Shown: positions 7,756 to 15,869 of the stretch, one piece after another
How the letters are laid out: each line of letters starts with the position of its first letter
Numbering within the stretch: the first letter of the stretch is position 1
Source of the DNA: Filibacter tadaridae
GTDB lineage: Bacteria; Bacillota; Bacilli; Bacillales_A; Planococcaceae
Length of the DNA: 64,000 bases
Assembly (NCBI RefSeq): GCF_900609045.1
Contig: NZ_UXAV01000039.1
Coordinates: 1 to 64,000, forward strand
Direction of reading: 5' to 3'
Translations under genes and position numbers: made by a program
Notes under the pieces: generated by a model
Told to the model about the DNA's origin: nothing
The model's input: only the letters and a program-made list of their open reading frames with translations
The model's database searches: none

Positions 7756-8289
7756 GTGGGGAAGTATTGTTGTACTACCTGCTGTTGTCATAAGCAAAGT
7801 CATTGTCATGATTGCAATCATGACCACAACCATCATTCTTGCAAACACTGTTGTTCTCATGAATGTTGCTGTACTTGTGACTGCTGTCGTTGCCGAAAAG
7901 ATTTGTGTGATGCCAACTTTAGAGTTCGATTGGGCGGTTTACAAAACGGACTTAGCTTTCGCCTACGTCAGATGATCTGTTGCGTGGTTGAATTCGAGTT
8001 GGATAACGGAAAAAAAGTTAAAGGAACGATTGTCTTTGTCGGATCGAATTTCGTTGAACTATTTGTAGATGGTACTCATCCAATAGATTGTGAAGACGTA
8101 AAAGGTATACTATCTGAAAAACAAACGGACAAGGAGTCCACAAAGAACAACTACGAAGAAGAAAACGTTCTTGAACATGTTTCTGACGAAAGGATACACA
8201 AAAAGGGTCGGACTTGGATTTTCTCTATCGACAAGATTTCACATATGACGTTAATTAGTCCTTGTCATTTGAAAAATTCATGCCCTTAA
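7756..8289 (+). CDS. Cys/His-rich protein with CotB/Sm-like C-terminal half
   Basis: The GTG start has GGGAGGG 5 nt upstream. The first about 52 residues contain 18 Cys and 9 His in CC, CCC and CxC clusters, a likely metal-binding tail. Residues about 53-177 contain a beta-rich segment (VVEFELDNGKKVKGTIVFVG, then VELFVDG) like one strand-turn module of CotB/MnxD-type Sm-like domains, then a charged linker, then a second short strand pair. It belongs to the island, converging on the mnx operon and sharing its terminator, and has a sigma-K-like -10 box. A metal-binding spore-surface role is inferred; I know no close named homologue. Confidence 0.7.
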   Translation: MGKYCCTTCCCHKQSHCHDCNHDHNHHSCKHCCSHECCCTCDCCRCRKDLCDANFRVRLGGLQNGLSFRLRQMICCVVEFELDNGKKVKGTIVFVGSNFVELFVDGTHPIDCEDVKGILSEKQTDKESTKNNYEEENVLEHVSDERIHKKGRTWIFSIDKISHMTLISPCHLKNSCP

Positions 8290-8300
8290 ACAGTTCCCTA

Positions 8301-8335
8301 AAAATCAGCCCCTTGTCATTCAAGGGGCTGATTTT
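8301..8335. terminator. Bidirectional terminator between Cys/His-rich gene and mnx operon
   Basis: Perfect 15-bp stem AAAATCAGCCCCTTG / CAAGGGGCTGATTTT, 5-nt loop. Confidence 0.88.
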
Positions 8336-9044
8336 ATGCTTTTATTGTAATAAGCAAAATCCTTTCAATTGGAATAATGTTTCTTTCTCCATCTACTTTC
8401 AAAACGATTGATTCTTTATTCACATCCGTAAGAAGCCCTTCTATCATCGTATCCTCTATCTTAACTCGAATTTGCTTCCCTTCAAAGATAAGTAGGTAAA
8501 TAGATAAGGGGATTCTGAAAAACAACTGAATTAGCTCCGGTGAAGATGAGACAACTTCCCCAAAATGAAATGTTAAATTCCGTCGAAAACAAGGATTGAT
8601 ATCCAGTAGTTCCGCATCCGGAAACGGCTCCGCAAAACGCCCTGAAGGCTTTATCAATTCAATTTGTCCATACGGTACAGCGAATATGTTTTTTTCATCA
8701 CGAAGAACAACAAAATCAAATCCAGGTACAGTTACTTCTCCCTCAATCAATTCGCCTAATTGATTTGTAACTTCAACTTGTAAACCAATTAACCCATCGA
8801 AAGCTTTTTGATACGTTTCTTGTATCGATCGGTCATCATCTAATGCGAGATCCAACAATAATTCATTTGCGTCTATAATCTTCTCATCAACTTTTGCTAT
8901 TCTATCTGGAGGAAGACAATTTTCTGGTGAGGGAAACTGAGGAGAGGGAAATCGTTCAGGACAACATCTTTCGGGAATAAAAAAGTCAATGTCTCGCCTT
9001 TTTTTCTGCATTTCTTTTTCTGGCATTTCTTCTTTCTTTTTCAT
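8334..9044 (-). CDS. MnxD-like / CotB-type protein, last gene of mnx operon
   Basis: A 236-residue protein with a charged N-terminus, a Pro-rich stretch (ERFPSPQFPSPEN) and two beta-rich Sm-like modules (about 85-140 and 190-236). It shares layout with MnxD upstream; compare 'RRNLTFHFGEVV' here with 'RRKLMLNFGETV' there. The ATG at 9044 is chosen because AAAGGAGG precedes it by 8 nt; an upstream in-frame ATG overlaps that site. It lies 64 bp after mnxG in the same direction, so it is probably co-transcribed. I infer a spore-coat scaffold or Mnx complex accessory role. It is not part of the mnxA-G set as I recall it from Bacillus SG-1. Confidence 0.7.
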   Translation of the reverse strand: MKKKEEMPEKEMQKKRRDIDFFIPERCCPERFPSPQFPSPENCLPPDRIAKVDEKIIDANELLLDLALDDDRSIQETYQKAFDGLIGLQVEVTNQLGELIEGEVTVPGFDFVVLRDEKNIFAVPYGQIELIKPSGRFAEPFPDAELLDINPCFRRNLTFHFGEVVSSSPELIQLFFRIPLSIYLLIFEGKQIRVKIEDTMIEGLLTDVNKESIVLKVDGERNIIPIERILLITIKA

Positions 9045-9108
9045 CGGTAAACCTCCTTTCATCTAGGTAGAGGAAAAAGAGAAGAGATTCTCTTCTCTTT
9101 CACATCAC

Positions 9109-12100
9109 TTATTGATCTAATGGAGGGAGATGTTCTTTTAGCTCACCTAGCACTCTCATAATTCCCCACATTCCTTGCTCTATATCCCATCTAATATTTC
9201 CTGAACGGTACATGAAATCTCCAGGAAATCCGTTATAAGCACCTGCTCCACCTAACAATTCCAAGTTTCGTGTTGCACCGGCCACGTTAAATCCGACGAA
9301 TGACTCTGTCCGTGAATTACTATCTTTTGCATCAAATCGCCAACGATGGCCATGCAAATGAAACGTATGGGATCTTCGTCTTTCAGCTGGTGTAACCAAT
9401 CGTATCGTTACCGGATCCCCTACATAGCTTTCTAATAGAGGGGTTGCCGGATCACCGAAAACTTTTGAACTGAACAAATCATGAAGCATTGGATGCTTTT
9501 GATAACGGTTAATTAATCTTTCGCTTCGATAGTTAAAACCGCGTGACCCTTGATCATAGGTATCTAGTAAATCTTCATCAACCTCAGGGGATGCAAGCAA
9601 AATGCCATCAACCGGATCAAAAATGACTTGTTTATTTTTATCTAGCAACCTCACACCATCATGCATGACTAATACAAATTCCCTTGTATCTGGTAATAAA
9701 GGATTGCGTAATATAACGTTTGCTCCAGTTGTATCTGATTCTAGCGTATACGGATTCAAATACTCCGTTCCTCTTGGCTCTGCTATAAAAGCGCCAAAAG
9801 CTCCCTGCGACTTATGGTTGCGGATATCCGCCATATCCCATAGACCACATGCTCCCACTTGGGAATCTACAAACCAGCGATAGGTACGAGATTCCCCTGG
9901 CCCGACAGTTTGATCGCCATTGAAGCCGACCGTTTCTCCTGCTGACGTTTTCACATCATAATCAATCAATTGAGGATGCAGGGAAATTCGGAGTGACGGT
10001 GGATAAAAAGCCTGCTCTTTGACAATCGGGTAAGGGTAGATTCCATCTTGAAATGGGAATAATTCTTGCTTCAATAAACTGGTCAACGTCACTTCTACGG
10101 TTTCTCCTACGTTGCCCCGAAGGATTAGCGGCTCAGGGTTTTTTAAGCCCTCTTTTATTGCTTTCATATCTTTCCGAAGTGCAAAAATGATTGCATTTGG
10201 ATCATGATCCCCGAACGAATTGTAAACGATGGATGTCTGAAAGGCAACGACATCAAAATAACGTATTGGTCCCTTAATTGGAGCAGACGTCGGATCTTCT
10301 GCTGGTGGTGGCTTCGTTCCAGTACATACCGGCAAAGGTTTAGAACGTTTTAATGGTTCAGGACGATCCGGTAAGGTTATTAAATCTGGTACCTTCTCAT
10401 CAAATGCCCGTATTAGCCCCCATAACCCGTTCCACAAATCTTCTTCAGTTTCAAATGCCCAAAGATAATCTCCAGATCGTGGAATATGCATTTCCATCGT
10501 AAATGATTCCGATATACCAATATGCTGCTGATTTTCTAACCTGGAATTCAGATCCCCGCGCTCTTTCAACCACCTCAGTCCATGAACATTAAAGCTGTGT
10601 GACTCTTCCTGCGCGCCCTGAAGTAGACGAATTCGGATTGAATCTCCTTCATACGCCTTCAATATTGGCGTGACGGGATCTCCGTTCACATAGGAGCTAA
10701 AACTATAAGCGGGATCACATTCTTTACCTAAGCGAAATTGCAGCGGCTCGTTTTTGTAATTCACACCAAACAACCCAGGATCGTCCGGCGAACCAGGAAA
10801 AGGGGGAGGACTAAGCGGTTTTCCATTTTTGTCAAACAAATGTGTGAAGTCTTGAGCAAATAATACAAAATCACGGTAATCAGGAATTAATGGGTTACTT
10901 GTCGTAATTTGAGTCCCCTTATTAACTTCCTTTCCTGTTTCTGAATCAAGGAATTTAGAAAAACGTGGATGGACCACTCCTGATCCAAAGACACCATGTT
11001 GCTGGTGAGCGCCAGGGAATAAATGATCATGGAAAAACCAAGCTTTTAGTTCCACATCTGCGTAGTAAGAGTACTGTGCCGTTTCACCGGGTAAAACGGA
11101 AGAATCATAGTTCCACCCAACATTCGCTCCATCATTCACAAGTACATCAAATTTCACAAAGTGGATATGCATGCCTACTTCATATGTCCTGGTGACGAGC
11201 TGGAATGCATCGCCGTCAAGTATATGAGGCAATCGATTCGTAAAATTAATGTGAAAACAAGTATGCGCCGACGCATGGATGACAAGAGGCTCCGGATCCT
11301 TTTTTCCAGAACAAATATCTTCTATGTCTTCATCCAAAACAAACATTCGCCCTGTAGGATCATGCCAACCTTCCTTATTGTAAGTAAGTGGTAATTCAAT
11401 TAATGAAACGTTAAATTCCTTTACTGGCGCATCTTCTGGACAAGGATCCGTAAATACCGCACCTGGTCTAGGATTCTCAATTGCTGCATTTCGTTCTAAT
11501 TCAGTCAGACCTCTTCCTCCGATAATTCCCAGCGGTGGACGCGGCGCCTTCAGCCCTACCTTACCTGGGATAAAGTTCGGGAATCCCGGTTTCAGTTTTG
11601 TCGGTTTTGGTGGTGGTTCCCTGTCCGGCAATGGGAGCAACGCTTTAATCGGAACGCCATTCGGATAGCATTGTGTCCCATCTTGAAGCGTATTAAACAC
11701 CCTATTCATCCCCCACATCCCCGCAACAAAATGCGGGTAAAGATGACAGTGAATAACTGCATCTCCAAACGATCCATGTAAACTACCTAAACCGTAAAGC
11801 GGCTGAATTGTGTAATGTGATTGCGGGCTAATCGCTTGTGCGTCAAATATTTCAGATGCGAGGTCATTCGGATCACTGAACCATTGATGGACATGATAAT
11901 GAAAAACATGCGTTTCTTTTACTCCGCCATGAAAGACTCTTATTTTTGCTGGATCACCAAGATACCCCCGTAATATCGGAGTGGATGGATCTCCAAACAC
12001 CCAGGAATCGTGATGGACTTCTTCCCCCTGGCAATTCGGACAGACGACCCCTTCTGAAATCAGCTGTTGGCGTCTATTTTCAGGTTCATACCGGTAATTG

Positions 12101-12750
12101 GCCCCATGGAACGATTCTTCTTCCTGATTAGAGAAATGATTGATTGGTCGGTTTCCTGTTAAATCATCCACTTCCATTTCATCGTGGAACATCCAGACAT
12201 ATTCGCGAAATGAAGGCAATATTGGATGATGGATGTCCGCATACTGACCACTGTTCAATACTTTTCCAGTTTCAGGATCCGTCCACCAGGAAAAGCGATT
12301 TTCCACACATAACGCTCCAATCAGACCGTTTGAATTTGAACCATTTTCTCCACTTGAAGGATTTCCTAAATCGGAAAAGAAATAGTTTCCTTCTTTCACA
12401 ACATGTAACCGATATAAAATAGTTTTGAAAGGAGCTACAGTACTATCTTTGTTCAATCCAACGTTTGCCCCGTCAGATTGGCATACGTCGTACTCAGCTT
12501 CTTGAAAGTGTATACCCGTGTTAAATGGTAGTTTATTTTCAAACAAAATTTCTATTGTGTCCCCTTCATTAGCCCGAATCGCGAGTGGCTGAACGAGGTC
12601 AACAGGAGAAAACGGGTTTTTTTTGACCATTTCTTTTACTTTCTGTTCATTCTCTTTTAACACGTACATCATGCCGTTCGGATTATGATCGCCGAATGAG
12701 TTCAGGACGATTCGAATTGGAATCGCTACTACGTGATAACTTCTTTTCAT
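9109..12750 (-). CDS. mnxG: Multicopper oxidase MnxG, Mn(II) oxidase
   Basis: Giant multicopper oxidase of about 1213 residues with several repeated cupredoxin domains, the size and layout of Bacillus SG-1 MnxG, which oxidises Mn(II) to MnO2 on the spore surface. Copper motifs (numbered from GTG 12759): HYHVHQW 287-293, HCHLYPHFVAGMWGM 337-351 (type 1 site with the trinuclear Cys-His-His pattern), HIHF 531, FHDHLFPGAHQQHG 576-589, HSFNVHG 721 and HTFHLHGHRW 1131-1140. No signal peptide. The ATG at 12750 is preferred, 6 nt after GAGGTG. Neighbours mnxF, mnxE, mnxD and the SCO-type mnxC strongly support the call. Confidence 0.9.
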   Translation of the reverse strand: MKRSYHVVAIPIRIVLNSFGDHNPNGMMYVLKENEQKVKEMVKKNPFSPVDLVQPLAIRANEGDTIEILFENKLPFNTGIHFQEAEYDVCQSDGANVGLNKDSTVAPFKTILYRLHVVKEGNYFFSDLGNPSSGENGSNSNGLIGALCVENRFSWWTDPETGKVLNSGQYADIHHPILPSFREYVWMFHDEMEVDDLTGNRPINHFSNQEEESFHGANYRYEPENRRQQLISEGVVCPNCQGEEVHHDSWVFGDPSTPILRGYLGDPAKIRVFHGGVKETHVFHYHVHQWFSDPNDLASEIFDAQAISPQSHYTIQPLYGLGSLHGSFGDAVIHCHLYPHFVAGMWGMNRVFNTLQDGTQCYPNGVPIKALLPLPDREPPPKPTKLKPGFPNFIPGKVGLKAPRPPLGIIGGRGLTELERNAAIENPRPGAVFTDPCPEDAPVKEFNVSLIELPLTYNKEGWHDPTGRMFVLDEDIEDICSGKKDPEPLVIHASAHTCFHINFTNRLPHILDGDAFQLVTRTYEVGMHIHFVKFDVLVNDGANVGWNYDSSVLPGETAQYSYYADVELKAWFFHDHLFPGAHQQHGVFGSGVVHPRFSKFLDSETGKEVNKGTQITTSNPLIPDYRDFVLFAQDFTHLFDKNGKPLSPPPFPGSPDDPGLFGVNYKNEPLQFRLGKECDPAYSFSSYVNGDPVTPILKAYEGDSIRIRLLQGAQEESHSFNVHGLRWLKERGDLNSRLENQQHIGISESFTMEMHIPRSGDYLWAFETEEDLWNGLWGLIRAFDEKVPDLITLPDRPEPLKRSKPLPVCTGTKPPPAEDPTSAPIKGPIRYFDVVAFQTSIVYNSFGDHDPNAIIFALRKDMKAIKEGLKNPEPLILRGNVGETVEVTLTSLLKQELFPFQDGIYPYPIVKEQAFYPPSLRISLHPQLIDYDVKTSAGETVGFNGDQTVGPGESRTYRWFVDSQVGACGLWDMADIRNHKSQGAFGAFIAEPRGTEYLNPYTLESDTTGANVILRNPLLPDTREFVLVMHDGVRLLDKNKQVIFDPVDGILLASPEVDEDLLDTYDQGSRGFNYRSERLINRYQKHPMLHDLFSSKVFGDPATPLLESYVGDPVTIRLVTPAERRRSHTFHLHGHRWRFDAKDSNSRTESFVGFNVAGATRNLELLGGAGAYNGFPGDFMYRSGNIRWDIEQGMWGIMRVLGELKEHLPPLDQ

Positions 12751-12769
12751 CTGCATCACCTCTTTTCTT

Positions 12770-13057
12770 CTAATCTTTCAAATCAGGTATCTTTGCACCT
12801 ACCCCTGTTTCAATATAGAACACATCAATCGAATGGATATGCACAATCCACGTTTTCCCTTCCAATGCGGGTATTGACGTTGTCTGTACAAGAATCTCCA
12901 CCAAATCTTCAACCACATTTACAATTTTTCCAATATACATGAACGGAAATGCTTCTGTTAGAATAAACACTCTCTTCTCTATATTCTTTCTGAAGTGCTT
13001 GATAATCGCCGCTTCTCGAATATCATTAATCGGCTGAGATTCATTTGGTTTAGACAT
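12770..13057 (-). CDS. mnxF: MnxF-like small subunit of Mn oxidase complex
   Basis: A 95-residue protein directly upstream of mnxG (19-bp gap), with ribosome site AAGGGGAG before ATG. It contains an Sm-like strand pattern (RVFILTEAFPFMYIGKIVNV). In SG-1, MnxE and MnxF form a hexamer that binds MnxG and copper; position, size and fold pattern match. A His pair (VHIHS) near residue 73 is a possible metal ligand. Assigned by context and pattern, not by alignment. Confidence 0.75.
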   Translation of the reverse strand: MSKPNESQPINDIREAAIIKHFRKNIEKRVFILTEAFPFMYIGKIVNVVEDLVEILVQTTSIPALEGKTWIVHIHSIDVFYIETGVGAKIPDLKD

Positions 13058-13075
13058 ATGCTCTCCCCTTTTCTG

Positions 13076-13366
13076 TTAAGTTAACGGGAATACTAAATCA
13101 CAAGGTACTTCAGTTGAAAATGACACAATTTGCTCAAGCGGAACACTCAAAGGGAAAGGAAATCGATAAAATGGGGCATTCACCATTTTTACGATGACAG
13201 GTGATAATGTCAGATGTCCATCTTGCACTTCTGAAACCGTTCCGCAAAAGATTGGGCGAAATACTTGCCCCAATAGGTTGAGCTGAACAGCTTTCGTAAT
13301 AACAAGCAGATCTTCTCCTACTAATTTGTTGAAATCCTGAAAATAATTCTCTTCTTCTTTACCCAT
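13076..13366 (-). CDS. mnxE: MnxE-like small subunit of Mn oxidase complex
   Basis: A 96-residue protein with an acidic N-terminus, then a beta-rich Sm-like module (LLVITKAVQLNLL, FCGTVSEVQDGHLTL). Two Cys, in IFCGTV and VPCDLV. Ribosome site AAAGGGAGGT precedes the ATG. It overlaps mnxD by 8 bp, so it is translationally coupled in the operon. The match to SG-1 MnxE is by gene order and size. Confidence 0.72.
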   Translation of the reverse strand: MGKEEENYFQDFNKLVGEDLLVITKAVQLNLLGQVFRPIFCGTVSEVQDGHLTLSPVIVKMVNAPFYRFPFPLSVPLEQIVSFSTEVPCDLVFPLT

Positions 13367-14120
13367 CTTTTCTACCTCCCTTTAATTTTTCATGAAAGAC
13401 GGAAAACATGATATGCAACATTTTTCTACACAAAGAAAATAACCGGAATGTAGATACAAATCGTACGTCTTTTAAAGGGATTGACAATTCTGCATTGAAC
13501 CTTTTCAGGAATAATTCTTTATTTGTTGTTTTTAATATATTCCCGAAAATCAATTGTTCATTCGTGACTACCTCAACCCACGTCCCTTTCCATGAATGTA
13601 AGTTTGTTCGGAGAGATTCTTCAAAAAACTGTTGAACCAACGCTTCTCGTTTCGTCACGGTTTCGCCAAAATTGAGCATGAGCTTTCTTCGCAATTGATT
13701 GTCGTATATATGATGCTGATGGGAGTTCGAGTAGGTGGGAAAACCAAAGGGGATATTTGCGGTTTCGATTACAGCATATGGAATCCAAATTCTTTTTTGT
13801 AAATCCGTGAGCATGACAAAGTCTCGACCAATCGCCGCGACCTTCCCCTCTGTCGTTAAAGTTCCGTCCTTTTCAATAACCGAGGAGATTACAACTTGTT
13901 GGTTTCGCTTCACTTTAAAAAACTTCTTCAGCGTAAGTGTTTTACGGTGCGGTTCATGTAGATTGATTATTTTAAACATATTTCTCTGGTCGTTATACTC
14001 TGTAAGAATTCTTGTTTCTTCCTCGGAAACAGCACTTGTTGGTGATGAAAATGAAGAAACCTCTTTTGGTAATTCCATTATCTTCTTTTCCGTTTCAACA
14101 CTTTTATACTCTTCCTTCAT
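13359..14120 (-). CDS. mnxD: MnxD-like protein
   Basis: A 253-residue soluble protein with two Sm-like/CotB-type modules: one around VISSVIEKDGTLTTEGKVAAIG and DFVMLTDL, one near the C-terminus (WVEVVTNEQLIFGNI...). The C-terminus is basic. The ATG at 14120 is used; the TTG that would open the frame at 14135 lies inside the GGAGGAAG ribosome site. It is a paralogue of the gene at 8334-9044. Its role in Mn oxidation is not established; I infer scaffolding with MnxE/MnxF. Confidence 0.72.
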   Translation of the reverse strand: MKEEYKSVETEKKIMELPKEVSSFSSPTSAVSEEETRILTEYNDQRNMFKIINLHEPHRKTLTLKKFFKVKRNQQVVISSVIEKDGTLTTEGKVAAIGRDFVMLTDLQKRIWIPYAVIETANIPFGFPTYSNSHQHHIYDNQLRRKLMLNFGETVTKREALVQQFFEESLRTNLHSWKGTWVEVVTNEQLIFGNILKTTNKELFLKRFNAELSIPLKDVRFVSTFRLFSLCRKMLHIMFSVFHEKLKGGRKDG

Positions 14121-14180
14121 AATGACTTCCTCCAAATAATATTTCTGAAAACAAGTCTATCCTGAAAAAGTGTAAGTAAG

Positions 14181-14762
14181 TTATTTGAGTAGCTGTTCCA
14201 AATGATCTGCAATTTCTTCAATATTTACTTGCTTTTTGCCTAATGCCATATCGTGGTGCGCACGTATTTTATCATTTGAATCCACTACATACATAGACGT
14301 TGAATGAGTGAGAAATCCATCTTCATTTTTCTCATAGGAAAAGTTGAAGTACTGAGTGAATTTGTAAGTCTCCTCTTCTGCACCTCTGAAAAACAACCAG
14401 TTGGGGCTATTAATTTCAAACATGTCTTTATACTGAATTATTTTGTCATTCGTATCGTATTCAGGATCCACCGTAACAGCTATGATAAAGTACTCATCTT
14501 GGGATATTCCTCTTTCCTCCATCACTTGATGTAATTTTTTTAGATCCCACATCGTGGTAGGACAAACATCGGGACAATTCGTAAAGAAAAAAGTAATTAG
14601 TTTTGGTTTTTCTCGAAAAGAAGCTTCATTTCCACCTACTTCAGTAAGTGGCCACTCCTTTACAGTTCCAATGTGAGGTAACTCAATTGTTCGAGGCCAT
14701 AGGAAGTAAAAAATAAAAAATCCAATGACTAGTAGTACTGTCATAATAACTTTTTTCAACAC
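14181..14762 (-). CDS. mnxC: MnxC, SCO1/SenC-type copper chaperone
   Basis: SCO-family thioredoxin-fold protein of 193 residues, with an N-terminal membrane anchor (about 5-22). The copper-binding CPDVC (Cys63, Cys67) and distal His153 (LTHSTSMY) are all present, as needed for copper delivery. In the operon it probably metallates or reduces the MnxG copper sites. The start is GTG at 14762, 6 nt after GAGGGGGG; TTG one codon later is the alternative. SCO genes usually serve cytochrome oxidase, but no cox genes are near. Confidence 0.87.
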   Translation of the reverse strand: MLKKVIMTVLLVIGFFIFYFLWPRTIELPHIGTVKEWPLTEVGGNEASFREKPKLITFFFTNCPDVCPTTMWDLKKLHQVMEERGISQDEYFIIAVTVDPEYDTNDKIIQYKDMFEINSPNWLFFRGAEEETYKFTQYFNFSYEKNEDGFLTHSTSMYVVDSNDKIRAHHDMALGKKQVNIEEIADHLEQLLK

Positions 14763-14834
14763 AATTCCCCCCTCTTAAGCAAAGCGAAGTAGTGAAATAG
14801 CTCTCCCCCTTAGCACTTTGAGAAAATATTTATC

Positions 14835-15308
14835 CTACACTTTTATTGAATAACGTATGAAGGAACTAACAATTGTGTGTAGAAGAGCAATAAAAACTGT
14901 AATCACATACATATTTGTAGCAATCAATGAATCCGAATCTATCGGAATGTTGCATAGAGCCGGGTTTTGCAACACGGCACCTAACATCATACCCATCATT
15001 CCTCCCATCGCACCGTTATAAATACCGTTTAACGTCGCGGGAGCTTTAATGATAGAACCGAATCTCCAACCAATAAATACCCCCACTAGGATGGGCAAAA
15101 AAAATGAAGACATCTGATTTTCAGGAATCAACAGTTCCAGGTAAAGTGATAACGCAACTGAAGAAATCGTCGTTATAGCCATGCACATTGTCTTTGTAAA
15201 CCGATCATCAAATAACAAGTTTTTCTTCTTGAACATTCGATAAATAGAAATTACTTCAGCTAAATTCCATACCAGAAGGACCAAGATGAGAAGCATGATT
15301 ACTTTCAC
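14835..15308 (-). CDS. mnxB: MnxB-like integral membrane protein
   Basis: A 157-residue membrane protein with about four hydrophobic segments and a Gly/Met-rich stretch (YNGAMGGMMGMMLGAVL) near residues 97-113. The GTG start overlaps the mnxA stop (GTGA), so the two are translationally coupled. It shows the same fold outline as MnxA, and the pair may form a membrane complex. The methionines could bind copper (inference). Named by position only. Confidence 0.65.
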   Translation of the reverse strand: MKVIMLLILVLLVWNLAEVISIYRMFKKKNLLFDDRFTKTMCMAITTISSVALSLYLELLIPENQMSSFFLPILVGVFIGWRFGSIIKAPATLNGIYNGAMGGMMGMMLGAVLQNPALCNIPIDSDSLIATNMYVITVFIALLHTIVSSFIRYSIKV

Positions 15309-15724
15309 GACCTTTTAATAGAAATTGAAATCGTGCATAAACTGATTGCAAAAAAGATATGAATGCACCAAACAAACACGGATGGCATTTCGATGATTGT
15401 GCCGATCATCGGTGACATCAATCCGACAACTATTCCATTCGTTAAGCCTGTCACAAACGTTTGGTAATCGAATAACAGCCCAAACATTGCACCTACCACT
15501 AACCCTGTTAATGTTGAAACCACGGTAATTAACGTAAAATGGAACGGAAATTGAAGGATGAGTAATACACCGAAAATTAGAGCAATCATTCCACCCATTA
15601 CAATACTGATGTTCATTCCCAGATGAAAACCGATAAGTTTCTTTATTCTCCATAGATACATATAAAAACCAAAACCTATGCAAATGTCCACATACAATAG
15701 AAGTAAGATAATTGTCTTATCCAT
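15305..15724 (-). CDS. mnxA: MnxA-like integral membrane protein, first gene of mnx operon
   Basis: A 139-residue protein with four predicted membrane segments and a glycine-rich central helix (GLTNGIVVGLMSPMIGTI). ATG preceded by AGAGGTGG. First gene of the operon mnxA-B-C-D-E-F-G plus the extra gene at 8334, all on the minus strand with short gaps or overlaps. A sigma-K-like -10 box lies just upstream, matching mother-cell control of mnx in SG-1. Molecular function unknown. Confidence 0.68.
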   Translation of the reverse strand: MDKTIILLLLYVDICIGFGFYMYLWRIKKLIGFHLGMNISIVMGGMIALIFGVLLILQFPFHFTLITVVSTLTGLVVGAMFGLLFDYQTFVTGLTNGIVVGLMSPMIGTIIEMPSVFVWCIHIFFAISLCTISISIKRS

Positions 15725-15739
15725 GGTCCCACCTCTGTA

Positions 15740-15748
15740 TACGCTATG
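15740..15748 (-). promoter_or_regulatory. Sigma-K-like -10 box of mnx operon
   Basis: CATAGCGTA on the minus strand matches CATANNNTA and lies 15 bp before mnxA. No good AC -35 at the usual distance. Confidence 0.5.
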
Positions 15749-15831
15749 AAACTAGGGATGCCTTGGGAAGTTGTCCACTGGACTTTTCGAAACTTACTTT
15801 ATTCATGCCTACGCTTTTCACACCCGTTCTC

Positions 15832-15840
15832 CATATACTA
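15832..15840 (+). promoter_or_regulatory. Sigma-K-like -10 box of PKD-protein gene
   Basis: CATATACTA matches CATANNNTA, 29 bp before the PKD-protein start. An AC 19 bp upstream is a weak -35. Confidence 0.45.
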
Positions 15841-15869
15841 CTAGTAGCTTTTCTTGAAGGAGGTATTTC

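Noticed and set aside
7399..7860. 153-residue minus-strand frame
   Set aside because: Covers parts of two plus-strand genes with clear ribosome sites and shows no family signature. Only its short alternative-frame tail (7583-7687) was kept as a possible remnant.
15315..15683. 122-residue alternative frame within mnxA
   Set aside because: Same-strand shadow with no ribosome site; the mnxA frame has membrane helices and coupling to mnxB.
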